A stretch of DNA of 64,000 nt from Bimastos eiseni (Eukaryota > Annelida > Clitellata > Crassiclitellata > Lumbricidae): assembly GCA_959347315.1 (NCBI GenBank), contig OY365814.1, forward strand, positions 26,650,356 through 26,714,355, in the 5' to 3' direction. The position numbers were made by a program, and so were the translations under genes. Numbering within the stretch: the first letter of the stretch is position 1; every line of letters begins with the position of its first letter. This document shows, one piece after another, positions 37,459 to 44,271 of this stretch. The notes beneath the pieces are model-generated. The model was given only the letters and a program-made list of their open reading frames with translations. It was not told where the DNA came from and did no database searches.

Positions 37459-37959
37459 TTCATCGTCGTCATCATAATCATCATTATCATCATCATCATC
37501 GTCAACGTCATCGTCATCCTCATGATCGTCATCATCATCATCATCGTCATCATCATCATCTTCATCGTCGTCATCATAATCATCATCATCATCATCATCA
37601 TCATCATTACTATCATCATCTTCTTCCTCTGCTTCTTCTTCTTTATCTTCTTCCTCTTTTTTGTCTTCATCATCATCTTCATAATTATCTTAATCATCAT
37701 TTTCTTCTTTGTCTTCTTCTTCTTCATCGTAATCATCGTCATCATCATCGTCGTCATCATTTTCTCTTTCCACTTCTCTGGTATGCTGTTAAGACTGTGC
37801 CGTTGGATGCCTGCATTCTCTTCCCAGCAGCAGCAGCCGTATTCGGGTCTGTCAGTGAAGACGACGACGAGGACCCAGACGATCTCAAAGCAGGAGTCAT
37901 CGTCAAGAAGCAGTGGAGGAGAATCAAGAATAGCCATCGATGGCCATGTGGACATCTAA
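14866..37959 (+). CDS. Catchin/myorod-like myosin rod protein, 13 coding exons, about 1013 aa
   Basis: Exons: 14866-15300, 15942-15998, 22309-22395, 24740-24906, 25308-25386, 26540-26761, 27318-27674, 28126-28342, 33788-34028, 34770-35223, 36130-36570, 37017-37169, 37828-37959; every junction is GT-AG and phase-consistent. Residues 1-145 are a unique Ser-rich head. From 146 (RIKELEEELDSERLGRSK) to about 960 the protein follows the C-terminal part of a class II muscle myosin rod without gaps I can see, a continuous heptad coiled coil. Residues about 961-1013 are a Ser/Thr-rich tail. No ATPase or actin-binding motor is present. Molluscan catchin (myorod) has exactly this plan and about 993 residues. 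It co-assembles with myosin and paramyosin in thick filaments of catch muscle. Paramyosin is rejected because the order of segments (EEIHELTDQL, EEAEAALEQEEAK, RIKELEEEL) is that of myosin. The catchin assignment rests on architecture; the head sequence itself I cannot match from memory. Confidence 0.85.
15400..15470 (+). repeat. AAGC/AATC tetranucleotide repeat
   Basis: Tandem AAGC changing into AATC, in intron 1 of the rod gene. Confidence 0.8.
15650..15858. mobile_element. hAT-type MITE with 13-bp perfect TIR
   Basis: Ends are CAGAGGTGTAACA and its exact inverse TGTTACACCTCTG. Flanks attggctc (15642-15649) and attgactc (15859-15866) match at 7 of 8 bases, the target-site length of hAT transposons. 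209 bp, non-coding, inside intron 1 of the rod gene. Confidence 0.85.
15942..15998 (+). CDS. Catchin-like exon 2: start of myosin rod
   Basis: A 57-nt exon, acceptor gaattttag, donor gtaaga. Encodes NRIKELEEELDSERLGRSK, the equivalent of the RIEELEEELEAERAARAK segment of muscle myosin heavy chains. This is where the unique head meets the rod. Confidence 0.85.
17155..17265 (+). repeat. GGA-rich polypurine tract
   Basis: GAGGAGGAGGAAGGT repeats and GA runs, strand-asymmetric and purine only for long stretches; intron 2. Confidence 0.7.
17361..17650. mobile_element. Probable MITE with imperfect inverted ends
   Basis: Left TAGGGCCCCGTGGTTTATCC and right (reverse complement) TAGGCCCACGTGGATTACGG are imperfect inverses, enclosing repeated CGCATATTTTCGCATAA motifs. 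The family is not identified. Confidence 0.45.
18621..19379 (+). mobile_element. Mariner/Tc1-like element, decayed, with about 110-bp TIRs
   Basis: Left CAGGGTGGGCCAGCATAAAT and right ATTTATGCTGGCCCACCCTG are inverted; similarity continues about 110 bp (18621-18732 against 19268-19379). TA follows the right end. Inside, 18820 onward reads MAPLTDHDRILSRILRTK before a stop. In another frame 18893-19102 reads MIEDFPNRGWNKTTLNRMIQ and KIDETGASSRNPRKPVRTAR, the helix-turn-helix N terminus of a mariner-type transposase. The DDE catalytic part is missing, so it cannot move itself. Confidence 0.8.
18820..19102 (+). pseudogene. Mariner-type transposase N-terminal fragment, frameshifted
   Basis: Only the paired-like helix-turn-helix region remains (RGWNKTTLNRMIQKIDETG). 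A stop and a frame change separate it from its likely start at 18820, and it stops after about 70 residues. No catalytic triad. Confidence 0.7.
19735..19860 (+). repeat. CCACTA/ACC trinucleotide-rich repeat
   Basis: Thr-, Pro- or Leu-rich frames are open here because of the repeat; no start context or flanking domain, so not a gene. Intron 2 of the rod gene. Confidence 0.7.
21425..22245 (+). repeat. 820-bp CATA/TACATG microsatellite
   Basis: Long array of ACAT units with interspersed ATGC and TGTACA variants, ending only about 60 bp before the acceptor of rod exon 3. Higher-order blocks recur (a TACATCAATACATGCATA block near 21525, 21615, 21850 and 22020). Frames in both directions are open because of the 4-bp unit times 3. 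Confidence 0.95.
22309..22395 (+). CDS. Catchin-like exon 3
   Basis: Acceptor gtgtgtag, donor gtacgc. Encodes AEKQRADLEREVSLLTEQLE and then ETTQASKLQ, matching the myosin rod segment AEKQRADL...LSERLEE. Phase 0 both sides. Confidence 0.85.
22498..22525 (+). repeat. CCAG tetranucleotide repeat
   Basis: Six to seven AGCC units in intron 3. Confidence 0.8.
23380..23515 (+). repeat. 10-bp tandem repeat AATGTATCTT
   Basis: About a dozen copies with small changes (AATGAATCTT, GATGTCTCTT); intron 3. Confidence 0.8.
23885..23985 (+). repeat. Telomere-like CCTAA/CCCTAA block, degenerate
   Basis: Runs of CCTAA pass into ACCATAACC and CCCTAACC variants. Animal telomeres are usually TTAGGG (CCCTAA); this block mixes 5- and 6-mers, so it is either an old interstitial telomere-like repeat or an unrelated simple repeat. 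Confidence 0.6.
24203..24345 (+). repeat. Dispersed repeat family R2, copy 1
   Basis: Shares GGCAGCCATG, CTTCTTAGCCTCGGCATAT, TGCCATTCCTCTCCCT and CCATCGACTG with copies near 45150, 50450, 51543, 56530 and (inverted) 60090. Confidence 0.6.
24489..24623. mobile_element. hAT-type MITE, 14-bp TIR, exact 8-bp direct repeat
   Basis: TIRs are CAGAGGCGGCGATC and GATCGCCGCCTCTG. The 8-mer ttgacgag is found at 24477-24484 and 24624-24631; four bases (catg) separate the left one from the TIR. A diverged copy in the opposite orientation is at about 33398. Confidence 0.8.
24740..24906 (+). CDS. Catchin-like exon 4
   Basis: Acceptor ttttcctgtag, donor gtacgt. Encodes VETIRKRDAESLKLQRDLEE and continues to LDQQHKARQ, matching myosin rod (KKREAEFQKLRRDLEEA...LRKKHADSVAELGEQID). 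Ends with two bases of a Lys codon. Confidence 0.85.
25308..25386 (+). CDS. Catchin-like exon 5
   Basis: Acceptor gattgcag, donor gtaata. Completes the Lys codon and encodes SEREKNQTRIEADQLIGQIE, then IITQGK. Confidence 0.8.
25860..25935 (+). repeat. LINE 3'-end-like dispersed repeat
   Basis: Contains GGGCGCTATATAAATGATTAG followed by a GAATGAAT tail, the same end sequence that appears inverted elsewhere as ATTTATATAGCGCC. Confidence 0.5.
26455..26525 (+). repeat. GAT/GAC repeat in-frame upstream of exon 6
   Basis: About 20 Asp codons immediately upstream of the exon 6 acceptor, open in the same frame as the exon. Confidence 0.8.
26540..26761 (+). CDS. Catchin-like exon 6
   Basis: Encodes ASSDKAVKHLEGHVAELGRK and on to KTKVVLDQQIEELR, parallel to myosin (SKANLEK...LEDQL...LSRQLEE...QTEELKR). 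The acceptor (tgtatgtaag) has almost no pyrimidine tract because a GAT repeat sits there; rod continuity fixes the junction. Donor gtaaac. Confidence 0.8.
27045..27285 (+). repeat. ATTC tetranucleotide repeat, degenerate
   Basis: CATTCATT units with GATTA/CAGAT variants, ending about 30 bp before the acceptor of exon 7. Confidence 0.85.
27318..27674 (+). CDS. Catchin-like exon 7
   Basis: Acceptor tatctgcag, donor gtaata, 119 codons. Contains GNLESEASARAKTVGDNRSL, SEAALWRQKYESG (myosin SEVAQWRTKYE) and LEKVKVKLQLDIEALLVEVE (myosin [20 protein letters not shown]). High GC and strong coding signal compared with the introns. Confidence 0.9.
27828..27978 (+). mobile_element. tRNA-derived SINE, internally deleted copy
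   Basis: Shares the head TATGGGACGC, the body AATTGTCTGTGAGAAAGGC, CTCATCTCATCCCC and CCTGCCCTCGGG with the fuller copy at 35297-35485, but lacks the B-box part. It is followed by an ATC repeat to about 28017. Confidence 0.6.
28126..28342 (+). CDS. Catchin-like exon 8
   Basis: Two AG acceptors are possible (before 28126 or 28132). I chose 28126 because LKAANEQNEKRQRQFDK then has the same 17-residue length as the myosin segment up to FDK, which keeps the heptad phase. Continues LIDEWKHKVSDLQAQLENSQ and VRRENKNLS. Donor gtacat after phase 1. Confidence 0.75.
28440..28500 (+). repeat. CAGT tetranucleotide repeat
   Basis: CAGTCAGTCAGT run with CCAG variants in intron 8. Confidence 0.8.
28815..28872 (+). 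repeat. TA dinucleotide microsatellite
   Basis: Uninterrupted TA, flanked by repeated TGAATGTATATAGGTCA units at 28773-28800. Confidence 0.9.
29143..29320. mobile_element. Possible hAT-like terminal fragment
   Basis: Begins CAGTGATTCTCAACCTGTTGG, close to the terminal repeat wording of Charlie-type hAT elements, and continues GTGGGTCGTCAAC. I did not find a matching inverted end. Confidence 0.35.
31930..32215 (+). pseudogene. hAT-like transposase fragment
   Basis: 32024-32209 reads LANPVFTKNFGLVYDALEEL and TDLSLALQIVYITLP, wording typical of domesticated or decayed hAT-family transposases of the ZNF862/DUF4371 kind (YDALEELxDLSxALQ). It stops after about 61 residues and has no zinc finger or dimerisation domain around it. 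Intron 8 of the rod gene. Confidence 0.5.
32859..32931 (-). tRNA. tRNA-Arg (anticodon UCG)
   Basis: On the - strand a 73-nt cloverleaf begins GGCCCCGTGGCCTAATGGAT. Acceptor stem is GGCCCCG with TGGGGTC (two G-U pairs); D stem GCCT/AGGC; anticodon stem TCTGA/TCAGA with loop CTTCGAA; T arm GCGAG, TTCGACT, CTCGC. The anticodon is TCG, without an intron. A box (TGGCCTAATGG) and B box (AGTTCGACTCT) are intact. It lies inside intron 8 of the rod gene, antisense to it, and looks functional. Confidence 0.95.
33398..33535 (+). mobile_element. Diverged copy of the 24489 hAT-type MITE
   Basis: Starts CAGAGGCGCCGATCCC and shares GGGGACAAGTCCC, TTTTACAGAGAG and ATTGGGTGTCCC in the same order as the reverse complement of 24489-24623. 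Its right inverted end is no longer recognisable. Confidence 0.6.
33600..33780 (+). repeat. TTGTA pentanucleotide-like repeat
   Basis: TATTGTATTGTGTTG units running up to the acceptor of exon 9; the T/G-rich tract serves as its pyrimidine-poor upstream region. Confidence 0.75.
33788..34028 (+). CDS. Catchin-like exon 9
   Basis: Acceptor gatatgcag, donor gtacgt. Completes a Glu codon, then EIHELTDQLNHARSRSLEVE and GTLEEAEAALEQEEAKSQRA, almost identical in wording to molluscan myosin rods; ends at EEEFESV and a split Arg. Confidence 0.9.
34035..34210 (+). repeat. ATC/AGC trinucleotide repeat, degenerate
   Basis: ATCATC and CAGCAG runs directly after the exon 9 donor. Confidence 0.8.
34770..35223 (+). 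CDS. Catchin-like exon 10
   Basis: Acceptor tacgcacag, donor gttagt, 151 codons plus the split Arg. Contains KNHQRAIETVQTSLEAEGRN, VKKKLEQDINDLELALDALS and KKYQQQIRELQQMVDEEHRL, matching molluscan myosin (NHQRALESMQASLEAE, KKKLEQDINELEVALD, KRYQQQIREMQ). Confidence 0.95.
35297..35485 (+). mobile_element. tRNA-derived SINE
   Basis: A-box-like TGGCATAGCGGC and B box GGTTCGACCCC lie about 40 bp apart, followed by a non-tRNA body (AATTGTCTGTGAGGAAGGC, TCATCCCCGGGTGG). A second, deleted copy is at 27828. Flanked by LINE-end fragments (ATTTATATAGCGCC) at 35278 and 35505. Confidence 0.7.
35495..35660 (-). repeat. Two LINE 3'-end-like fragments
   Basis: AATTTATATAGCGCC occurs at about 35504 and 35629, each with a different continuation, as expected of independent truncated insertions. 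Confidence 0.5.
36130..36570 (+). CDS. Catchin-like exon 11
   Basis: Acceptor gtccctccag, donor gttagt, 147 codons. Contains RLDEATAAALHGDKKTIQRL, ELKIRELESELSGEQ and KIKTYKRQVEEA, the classic late-rod segments of muscle myosin. GC-rich coding. Confidence 0.95.
36640..36820 (+). repeat. AT-rich degenerate AATCAAT/GATAAAT repeat
   Basis: ATTAATTAGATAAGT and AATCAATCGATAAATC units in intron 11. Confidence 0.6.
37017..37169 (+). CDS. Catchin-like exon 12 (end of coiled coil)
   Basis: Acceptor gttgatgtag. Encodes EEIAAINLAKYRKIQHDLEE and AEARADIAERTVQDMR, then RNRSSVSITESSVS. The first part is the lophotrochozoan form of the myosin rod end. Donor gtcagt is weaker than the others, but splicing there restores frame to exon 13. 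Confidence 0.85.
37245..37780 (+). repeat. ATC trinucleotide microsatellite filling intron 12
   Basis: ATC units with GTC, TTC and CTC variants occupy most of the 658-bp intron. Poly-Ile, poly-His and (antisense) poly-Met frames are open here and are not genes. Confidence 0.95.
37828..37959 (+). CDS. Catchin-like exon 13: Ser/Thr tail
   Basis: Acceptor cttcccag followed by CAGCAGCAG, so the exact first codon is ambiguous by one to three Gln. Encodes QQQPYSGLSVKTTTRTQTIS, KQESSSRSSGGESRIAIDGH and VDI then TAA. A Ser/Thr-rich non-helical tail after the rod, typical of thick-filament myosins and of regulated phosphorylation. Confidence 0.75.
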   Translation, partial: QQQPYSGLSVKTTTRTQTISKQESSSRSSGGESRIAIDGHVDI

Positions 37960-38018
37960 AGACTGACCAGACACGCTGCTCCCGGTAAGCCACGCCTTAC
38001 ACTTTCCCTGCCGTATTC

Positions 38019-38185
38019 CTCCCCTTAAGCTCCAATACGTCTACCTTATTTCTCCCCTTAAGCTCCAATACGTCTACCTTATTTCTCCCCTTAAGCTCCA
38101 ATACGTCTACCTTATTTCTCCCCTTAAGCTCCAATACGTCTACCTTATTTCTCCCCTTAAGCTATAATACGTCTTCCGTATTCCT
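38019..38185 (+). repeat. 33-bp minisatellite, about 5 copies
   Basis: Unit CTCCCCTTAAGCTCCAATAC plus GTCTACCTTATTT, with three copies nearly identical at 38052, 38085 and 38118. It sits just downstream of the rod-gene stop, possibly in the 3' UTR. Confidence 0.9.
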
Positions 38186-38624
38186 CCTTGTGAGCGACCA
38201 ACTGTTCCATAACCGTTCTTTTTTTGCGCCTGTGAATAAGCTGGTCTCCCGGACGTTGGTTTGTGGGTGCTGATAAATTTTCGGAGATTTACATTGCATT
38301 ATATGTAGTTCCATGATATTTATTTGAGCTGCTGTTTGTTTGTGTTTATGTCTCGCTTTGCTTTTAGCGTATTGTCTTACACCATGTGACCATCGTTTAT
38401 CTTGACTTACCTTACTTTACCACCCTGCGACCTGTCTTCATATTCTTACCTTGTATTACACTCACTTAGCAATTTACCTTTAACATCTTTCCCCGCCAAG
38501 CCTCAGTCAGCTTTGAACTTGGCGTTAGTCTTTTCATCTTAGCATAAATTGCCCTACAAAGGGGCGCCGGGTCTGATGGTAATCGTTCTGAGCTGTAAAT
38601 AGAAGGGTGGCGGCTACAAAAGTC

Positions 38625-38729
38625 TAATTAAAATTCTAATTCTAGCGCTAACTTTGACCGAAACTCAAACTCTAATTCTAATTTAAAACTCTAATTTTAA
38701 TTCTAATTCTAACTGTAACCGTAACTCTA

Positions 38730-38760
<31 letters not shown>

Positions 38761-38800
38761 CTTCTTCTTCTTCTTCTTCTTCTTCTTCTTCTTCTTCTTC
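38625..38800 (+). repeat. TCTAAT-like hexamer repeat passing into TTC microsatellite
   Basis: Degenerate AACTCTAATTCTAATT from 38625 to about 38730, then pure TTC until the gap. Confidence 0.85.
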
Positions 38801-39000
38801 NNNNNNNNNNNNNNNNNNNNNNNNNNNNNNNNNNNNNNNNNNNNNNNNNNNNNNNNNNNNNNNNNNNNNNNNNNNNNNNNNNNNNNNNNNNNNNNNNNNN
38901 NNNNNNNNNNNNNNNNNNNNNNNNNNNNNNNNNNNNNNNNNNNNNNNNNNNNNNNNNNNNNNNNNNNNNNNNNNNNNNNNNNNNNNNNNNNNNNNNNNNN
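38801..39000. other. Assembly gap (200 N)
   Basis: Exactly 200 N directly after a TTC microsatellite, a round size that suggests a placeholder. The 3' UTR or polyadenylation signal of the rod gene may be affected. Confidence 1.
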
Positions 39001-39629
39001 ACCCCGATCAGACGCATCACTGCCTTCACTTTTCAGTTGCTTTTATTCCAAGTAGTCTCTTGCAAGCAACGTTCCACCCTTCAACCTCCGAACCAGCGTC
39101 GCCAACTGAACCCCACGCGGACTGAACACACTACGTCGTCATGACCACTGAAATCGTAGCCAACTCCAAATGAAGCCTTTGAATTACTCACAGGGATTCA
39201 TAAGATTATCTGAAGTGCAATTAACCAGATGAGCGCATATAATAATTTATTTTATTAGGACACGAAATGTTTTAATAATTACATATATGTTTGTGATCAA
39301 ATGTTTGTACTTGTATATGTGCACACTGTTAGATACGTATGCATATATTAATACATATGCATTGTATGTGTGTATAAGTTCTGATTGCATAGCGCTGCAG
39401 TATAAAGACCCTAACTAATGACCCTACCTTCCTGTATTGATATATATATTTGCTTGCTGGAGACTGTTACGTTCAAGCACGTAGGCCTATACTATTAAAT
39501 ATATAATCAAGCTTTTGAGGTAACATAGTAGCTCCAGAGAAGAGATTTCAATTTCTATGTTGAATATCAGCAAATCGTTTTGCACGACGGTGTCGGAAAA
39601 TCACTTGTTTGTTTGACTGTTGTATTTGA

Positions 39630-40080
39630 TCAGTGAGGCGAGGCATGGTAAGGTAAAACAGCAAGGTAAGGCAAGGTAAAGCAGGAAGGTAAGGCAAGAC
39701 AGGATGAGGCAGAGCAAGACATCGCAGCCGAGGAAAGGAAAGACGAGGCGAGGCGCATTAAAGTGAATTGGCGTGAATTAATACAAGAGTAAGCGATAAG
39801 AGGCAATGCTAAGATGAGGTTATACTGGTGTATATATATATATATATAATAACATTGAGACCCGAACAAGTGATTCTAGACGGAGCGAAGCGAATTAAAG
39901 TGAATTTAGAAGATTTGAAGCAAATTGAAGCGAGACGATGCAATAAGTGAAGTGATTGCGTTCGATGAGGTGATGTGCGACTCTTCGAGGCAATGCAAAG
40001 CGTTAAGCGAGACGAGGTAAGGCAAGGAATGTGAGCTGAGGTGAAGCAGGACGTGTCAAAGTGATAAGATTAAAGTAATC
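39630..40080 (+). repeat. GAGGC/AAGGTAAGGC degenerate purine-rich repeat
   Basis: Irregular GGCAAGGTAA, GAGGCGAGGC and GAAGCGAAT units. No gene. Confidence 0.6.
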
Positions 40081-40244
40081 CTCTGAAAAAATATTGGTTC
40101 AATGGGTTAGAACAATTAGAATAAACGCAACATAACAAGGGTTTAAAGTGGTTCAAAAGAGGTTTAGTCTGTGTCAATATCACACCATTACAGATTTTGA
40201 GAAGAAGCTAGCCTATAGGCAAATTGGACAATTGACCATGTTCC

Positions 40245-40500
40245 GGCGTAGGAGGCTAAATTAACTCCTCGGATAAATTAACTCCCGGAATGTATTGTAC
40301 TAGGATATATTGACTCTGGTGTTAATTGTTCCTAAGATAAATACATCCTAAGATAAATACACTCTCCTATGCGAATAAGCACTCCCGTGGAGTTAATTCT
40401 TCCTAGGATAAATTGACTTCCATATCTAATGCAATAGGGAAGTTAATTCTACTTAGGACAAACTGACTATCGACGAGTTAATTCGGGAGTGCTTAAAAGG
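40245..40500. repeat. Cluster of TAATTnnnCCTAGGATAAAT motifs
   Basis: AGTTAATTCT, CCTAGGATAAATTGACT and related words recur seven or eight times within 250 bp in both orientations. No coding potential. Confidence 0.6.
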
Positions 40501-40859
40501 GGAAGTGTATTTGGCCTACTACACCGGGTCAATTTGCAGTCGATTGAGACAGTACTATAGATCATCCAAACCATTCCTTGAAAGATTTGAAACGGACGAA
40601 TATTGCGTTGAGTATAGACTCTAGAGTCTAGACCATTCGGGTTCAAATTTAAGACTTGTCTGACATCGAAGAACGCACAGAACTGCATGGATGGACAGTG
40701 AATAATTCTAGCACATAATTGAGAAACATCTTTCTGCTCTATATAAGCGATGTACAGGAAACTGTACAACGATCAGTTAGTACCCGGATGTTCGACTGTC
40801 TTTAGCGCTAAATTCTCCATTCTGCTTGCATTCAGATTCTGATCGATCGATTGATTTTT

Positions 40860-41095
40860 TTAATTTTTTTACCGAAATTTGATATCGCCCTTTTTCCAAA
40901 AAAATTTTGCTCAGAAGTGCACACACACTCCTCGACGGCGCAATTGCAGTTGTACTGCAGAGCAATTGTGCGCGAAAGACTTGCTCAAGGTCCCAAAGCA
41001 TTCACTCCCCGGACGAGGGTGGAACCCGCTCACTCAGAGCACACTGAGTGTTACGGGCCGACCGTTCTAACCGATCGGCCACCCATTGATTAATT
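40860..41095. repeat. Dispersed-repeat relic
   Basis: Contains GAAAGACTTGCTCAAGGTCC, GGGTGGAACCCG and a GGCCGACCGTTCTAACCGATC inverted motif, and is followed at 41140 by TCAAGATATCAACTCAAAGGCG, which also accompanies the 'tagcgcc' repeat at 12525. Probably a LINE or SINE 3' part. Confidence 0.4.
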
Positions 41096-41099
41096 GCAA

Positions 41100-43600
41100 T
41101 GAGCACCAACTCAAACTGTCAATCAATCAAAAAACTCGATTCAGCACCCCTTTAAGGCTTCAAGATATCAACTCAAAGGCGCTATCGGGCCCGCCAGCGG
41201 ATGAAAAATGCAGATTTCAGATAGGTGCAAAATGAAGCTGAGGAGTTCCTTTTTAGAAGATGGAGCCCATTCCAGATAGTCGGTCTAAAGACCGAGAGGG
41301 TCCGATGCTGTATCATAAAAAGAAGTGCGTGCAAAAGAGACGATCGGATCACCGTTAACCGTTGGGCGAAGTGATAGTCGACCGCTAATACTAGTTATTC
41401 TGCGAGAGAGGGGCTATATAAATCTAAGGCTACAATATGATACTATAATAAGGCTGATGTGTCCTGTAATCGTATTGCTGACGATTTGCTGTAGTCTATT
41501 GTGTGTCGCATTCGACAGTTCTTCCTCTTTGGCTAGTCCATAATTATATCGGCTTGACGCCTGATTCACGCCTCCGCTCGTTGCAGTGAATTACCAAAAC
41601 TCCGTCCACCCCGTCCACCAGCTGGAGTCTGGAAAACTGGTAAAACCATGAGCTAATTCATACCATGATACCACCAAATGTGTAACTCATCAGAAAGCGT
41701 AGATGCTGTGATGAATGAACAGTGACTGATGTATCAGAGGTAAGAGAGCAATGTGCGAGAGGTCAGAGTGCTTCAATCAGAGGTGAGTTAAGACGTTTAC
41801 TGAAAGACTACAGCTCCAAAGTGACGCATGTGTACACGAGTTGTGTAAATGCAGGTTGCTGACTCACGTGACTCGGGTGCGGTTTTTATTTCAAGGCTAT
41901 CAAATTCGCCTTGTCATTGTCAAATACTACTTCGACCGTGTGTTTATTTCAAGGCATTATTTCCATGGCAGGTCATGTATTCAAAACGCAGATGTTATGT
42001 ATTCCACGGCGTTAAGTTACGGCTTTTGAGTGATGCTGACGTCTTCTCTATTCAACGATGGAATGCATGTCATATAGTGTCATAGGGAGCGGATGCTGTA
42101 ACTCTATGTCTATTGGAGGCCGTTGAGTTTAAATGACGCAAGTGTTGTTGTCCCAATGTTTACTAACCAATGCCTTAAGCGCAGGGTCTACGTCACGTGT
42201 TGTGGTGTTCCTAGGCTTTAGTTCAATCAGGTTGTTGACATCAATGACGCAAATGTTCTATTTTTCAAAGAAGTTTTGCTTACTACAGAGCCAATTAAAT
42301 AAACTAATGAGATTTTAATTTCGGGCTTGGAAGATGGTAGATATATGTGACAATTTATTGAAAAGGTTTTGTTGGTTTTTCTTCATCAACTCCTAGCAAC
42401 TGGCGCGTCTGTGAATCTTCTGTATAGGCCCTAAGATATACTTGTGAAAGTTTTTAATGGGTCGTGATGAGTAAACATTACCAGACGAGAAACAACATTT
42501 TCTGGTTATACATTCTGCTTTAATTTAAATAAATTACATTGTATTAAAAACAATATCTTCTGAACCGGTACATAAATACTAATTTCCAGTGCCTTTAAAC
42601 AGAGGTACTTTCAGACAGCGCGAATACAACGTAACCAGATTCATAAGTTCTACAGTAAAGTTTCTGTGATATAAACGATAAGACTTCTGGTTCTTCGTTT
42701 TCATCCCAGCCTGCTGGAAAAACTATCTTTGTACTGAAAATCGCGAACGATCTCTAACTGGCTACGAAACCTTTCTACAAACACGTGCATGATATTCTTT
42801 AGAAAACCGATCTTGTCTAAACTAAACATCTGTAACAAAACACGTTAAAAATAATGAGATTTAGGGCAAACATAATAATTAACGAGTACAGACAACTTTA
42901 ACCGTCGCGTAATATAATATATTATACAAGCGCAAAGGTGAAACCTATCCAGGTCGGTGGAACGTGATTCTGTTGTACAACTGAACATTTGTGTAGCGCC
43001 TATCAGGATCTCACAAAGACATTGGATAGTTTCGTGTCAACTCAATGACCAGCCATTCATTTCACCTGAGAGGCGTGGTATACATACAGATTTAGAATTA
43101 CTTCATGAATCTTTTTGTAGAACATTATTGCGGAATCTGCACACTTAGCGACCAAGAGAGACAACGTGAGAGAACTGAGAACATAGATGGAATGGCAAGC
43201 GGCTGAAGTATATACAGATTCCTTGTGCGGTAATAATATTTAACTGCAATTATGGAAAACACGAGGCAAGATTCTACAGCACTTTACATTGATGAGTCAC
43301 AGCCAACACGAACTGTCAATAAATCACAGAGTATTCGAGCAAGAACCGTAGTCTTTCATCGTTGAACGATAACTCCCAGCATTGAACTGACGACTATAGA
43401 CAGTCGTTTATCATAACGCCAGAGTCGTTGTCATTTGAGCAGACACCCCGAGTGCCATTCTGAGCAGAACACTGTGAGCTTGACTAGGCGAGAATTATGT
43501 TGTCCTCGACGAGGCATTTAGTTGGCTGAAAGTAGTCAAATGTAAATCACTGTTAGTGAACTAGAGCGGCAATAATTGTACTTGGCAAACAGTCTTAAAA
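41100..43600. other. Intergenic, no gene recognised
   Basis: Short ORFs without domains. A further 'tagcgcc' fragment (CATTTGTGTAGCGCC) is at about 42984. I searched the - strand here for further VWA exons and saw none. Confidence 0.45.
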
Positions 43601-43609
43601 ACATTCAGC

Positions 43610-43840
43610 CCATCTACGGCGACTAACTTATGACCATGTGCGTAATAATTTCAACCTATATCTATGGCGACTAATTTATGACCATGTGCGTATTATAAAT
43701 TCAACCTATATCTATGGCAACTAATTTATGACCATGTGCGTATTATAAATTCAACCTATATCTATGGCAACTAATTTATGACCATGTGCGTATTATAAAT
43801 TCAACCTGTCAAATTTGGCAATGGCAACTAATTTATGAGC
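43610..43840 (+). repeat. 50-bp tandem repeat, about 4.5 copies
   Basis: Unit ATGACCATGTGCGTATTATA plus AATTCAACCTATATCTATGGCAACTAATTT; start points at 43630, 43678, 43728, 43778. Two central copies are identical. Confidence 0.9.
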
Positions 43841-43972
43841 ATATTTTACGTAATAACTCTTTCGTAAAATGAATTCCAAGGCCCTAGTTTGATATGAAAC
43901 GATTCGTCCGATGACTTGCTAGCGTTAAATAATGTGCAGTATACAGCATTGTTCAGTAAAATATGGTCTCTT

Positions 43973-44038
43973 GTCGCTGCCCTGCCCAAGGGTGAATCCG
44001 GAGAGACAGCTGCGAGGGGCGAGACCCACTTGTACGTT
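43973..44038 (-). pseudogene. Decayed fragment of the third VWA exon
   Basis: The - strand reads VQVGLAPRSC then LSGFTLGQGSDK with a short deletion, closely parallel to MGLAPRSCVSVPGFTLEQGSDK in the exon at 44272-44850. Only about 65 bp are recognisable, so it is a partial tandem copy about 700 bp downstream. Confidence 0.65.
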
Positions 44039-44271
44039 CGACATTGGTGACACAGAAGTTCCAGCTAAATAATTACTATTACAAACTATTAACTTTTGCC
44101 GGGGCTGTGCTTGAAGCTTCTTTTAGTAGCCTAGCTATCTTGGAATGGCGCCTTATAAATTATCAATATATATGAATTTAATGAATAGGGATGCGCTTCA
44201 AGATCCTTTTGGTAGATATCATATAATGGCCTTATATAATTGAATTGAACGATGATGAGTCGTGTGCTTAC

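Noticed and set aside
14866..37959. Paramyosin as the identity of the coiled-coil protein
   Set aside because: Segment order and wording follow the myosin II rod from RIKELEEELDSER to AAINLAKYRK; paramyosin's typical N-terminal and rod wording is absent.
37119..37993. Poly-His, poly-Ile and poly-Met ORFs over 240 codons
   Set aside because: Frames of the ATC array in the last intron of the rod gene; only the in-phase exon parts at both ends are real.
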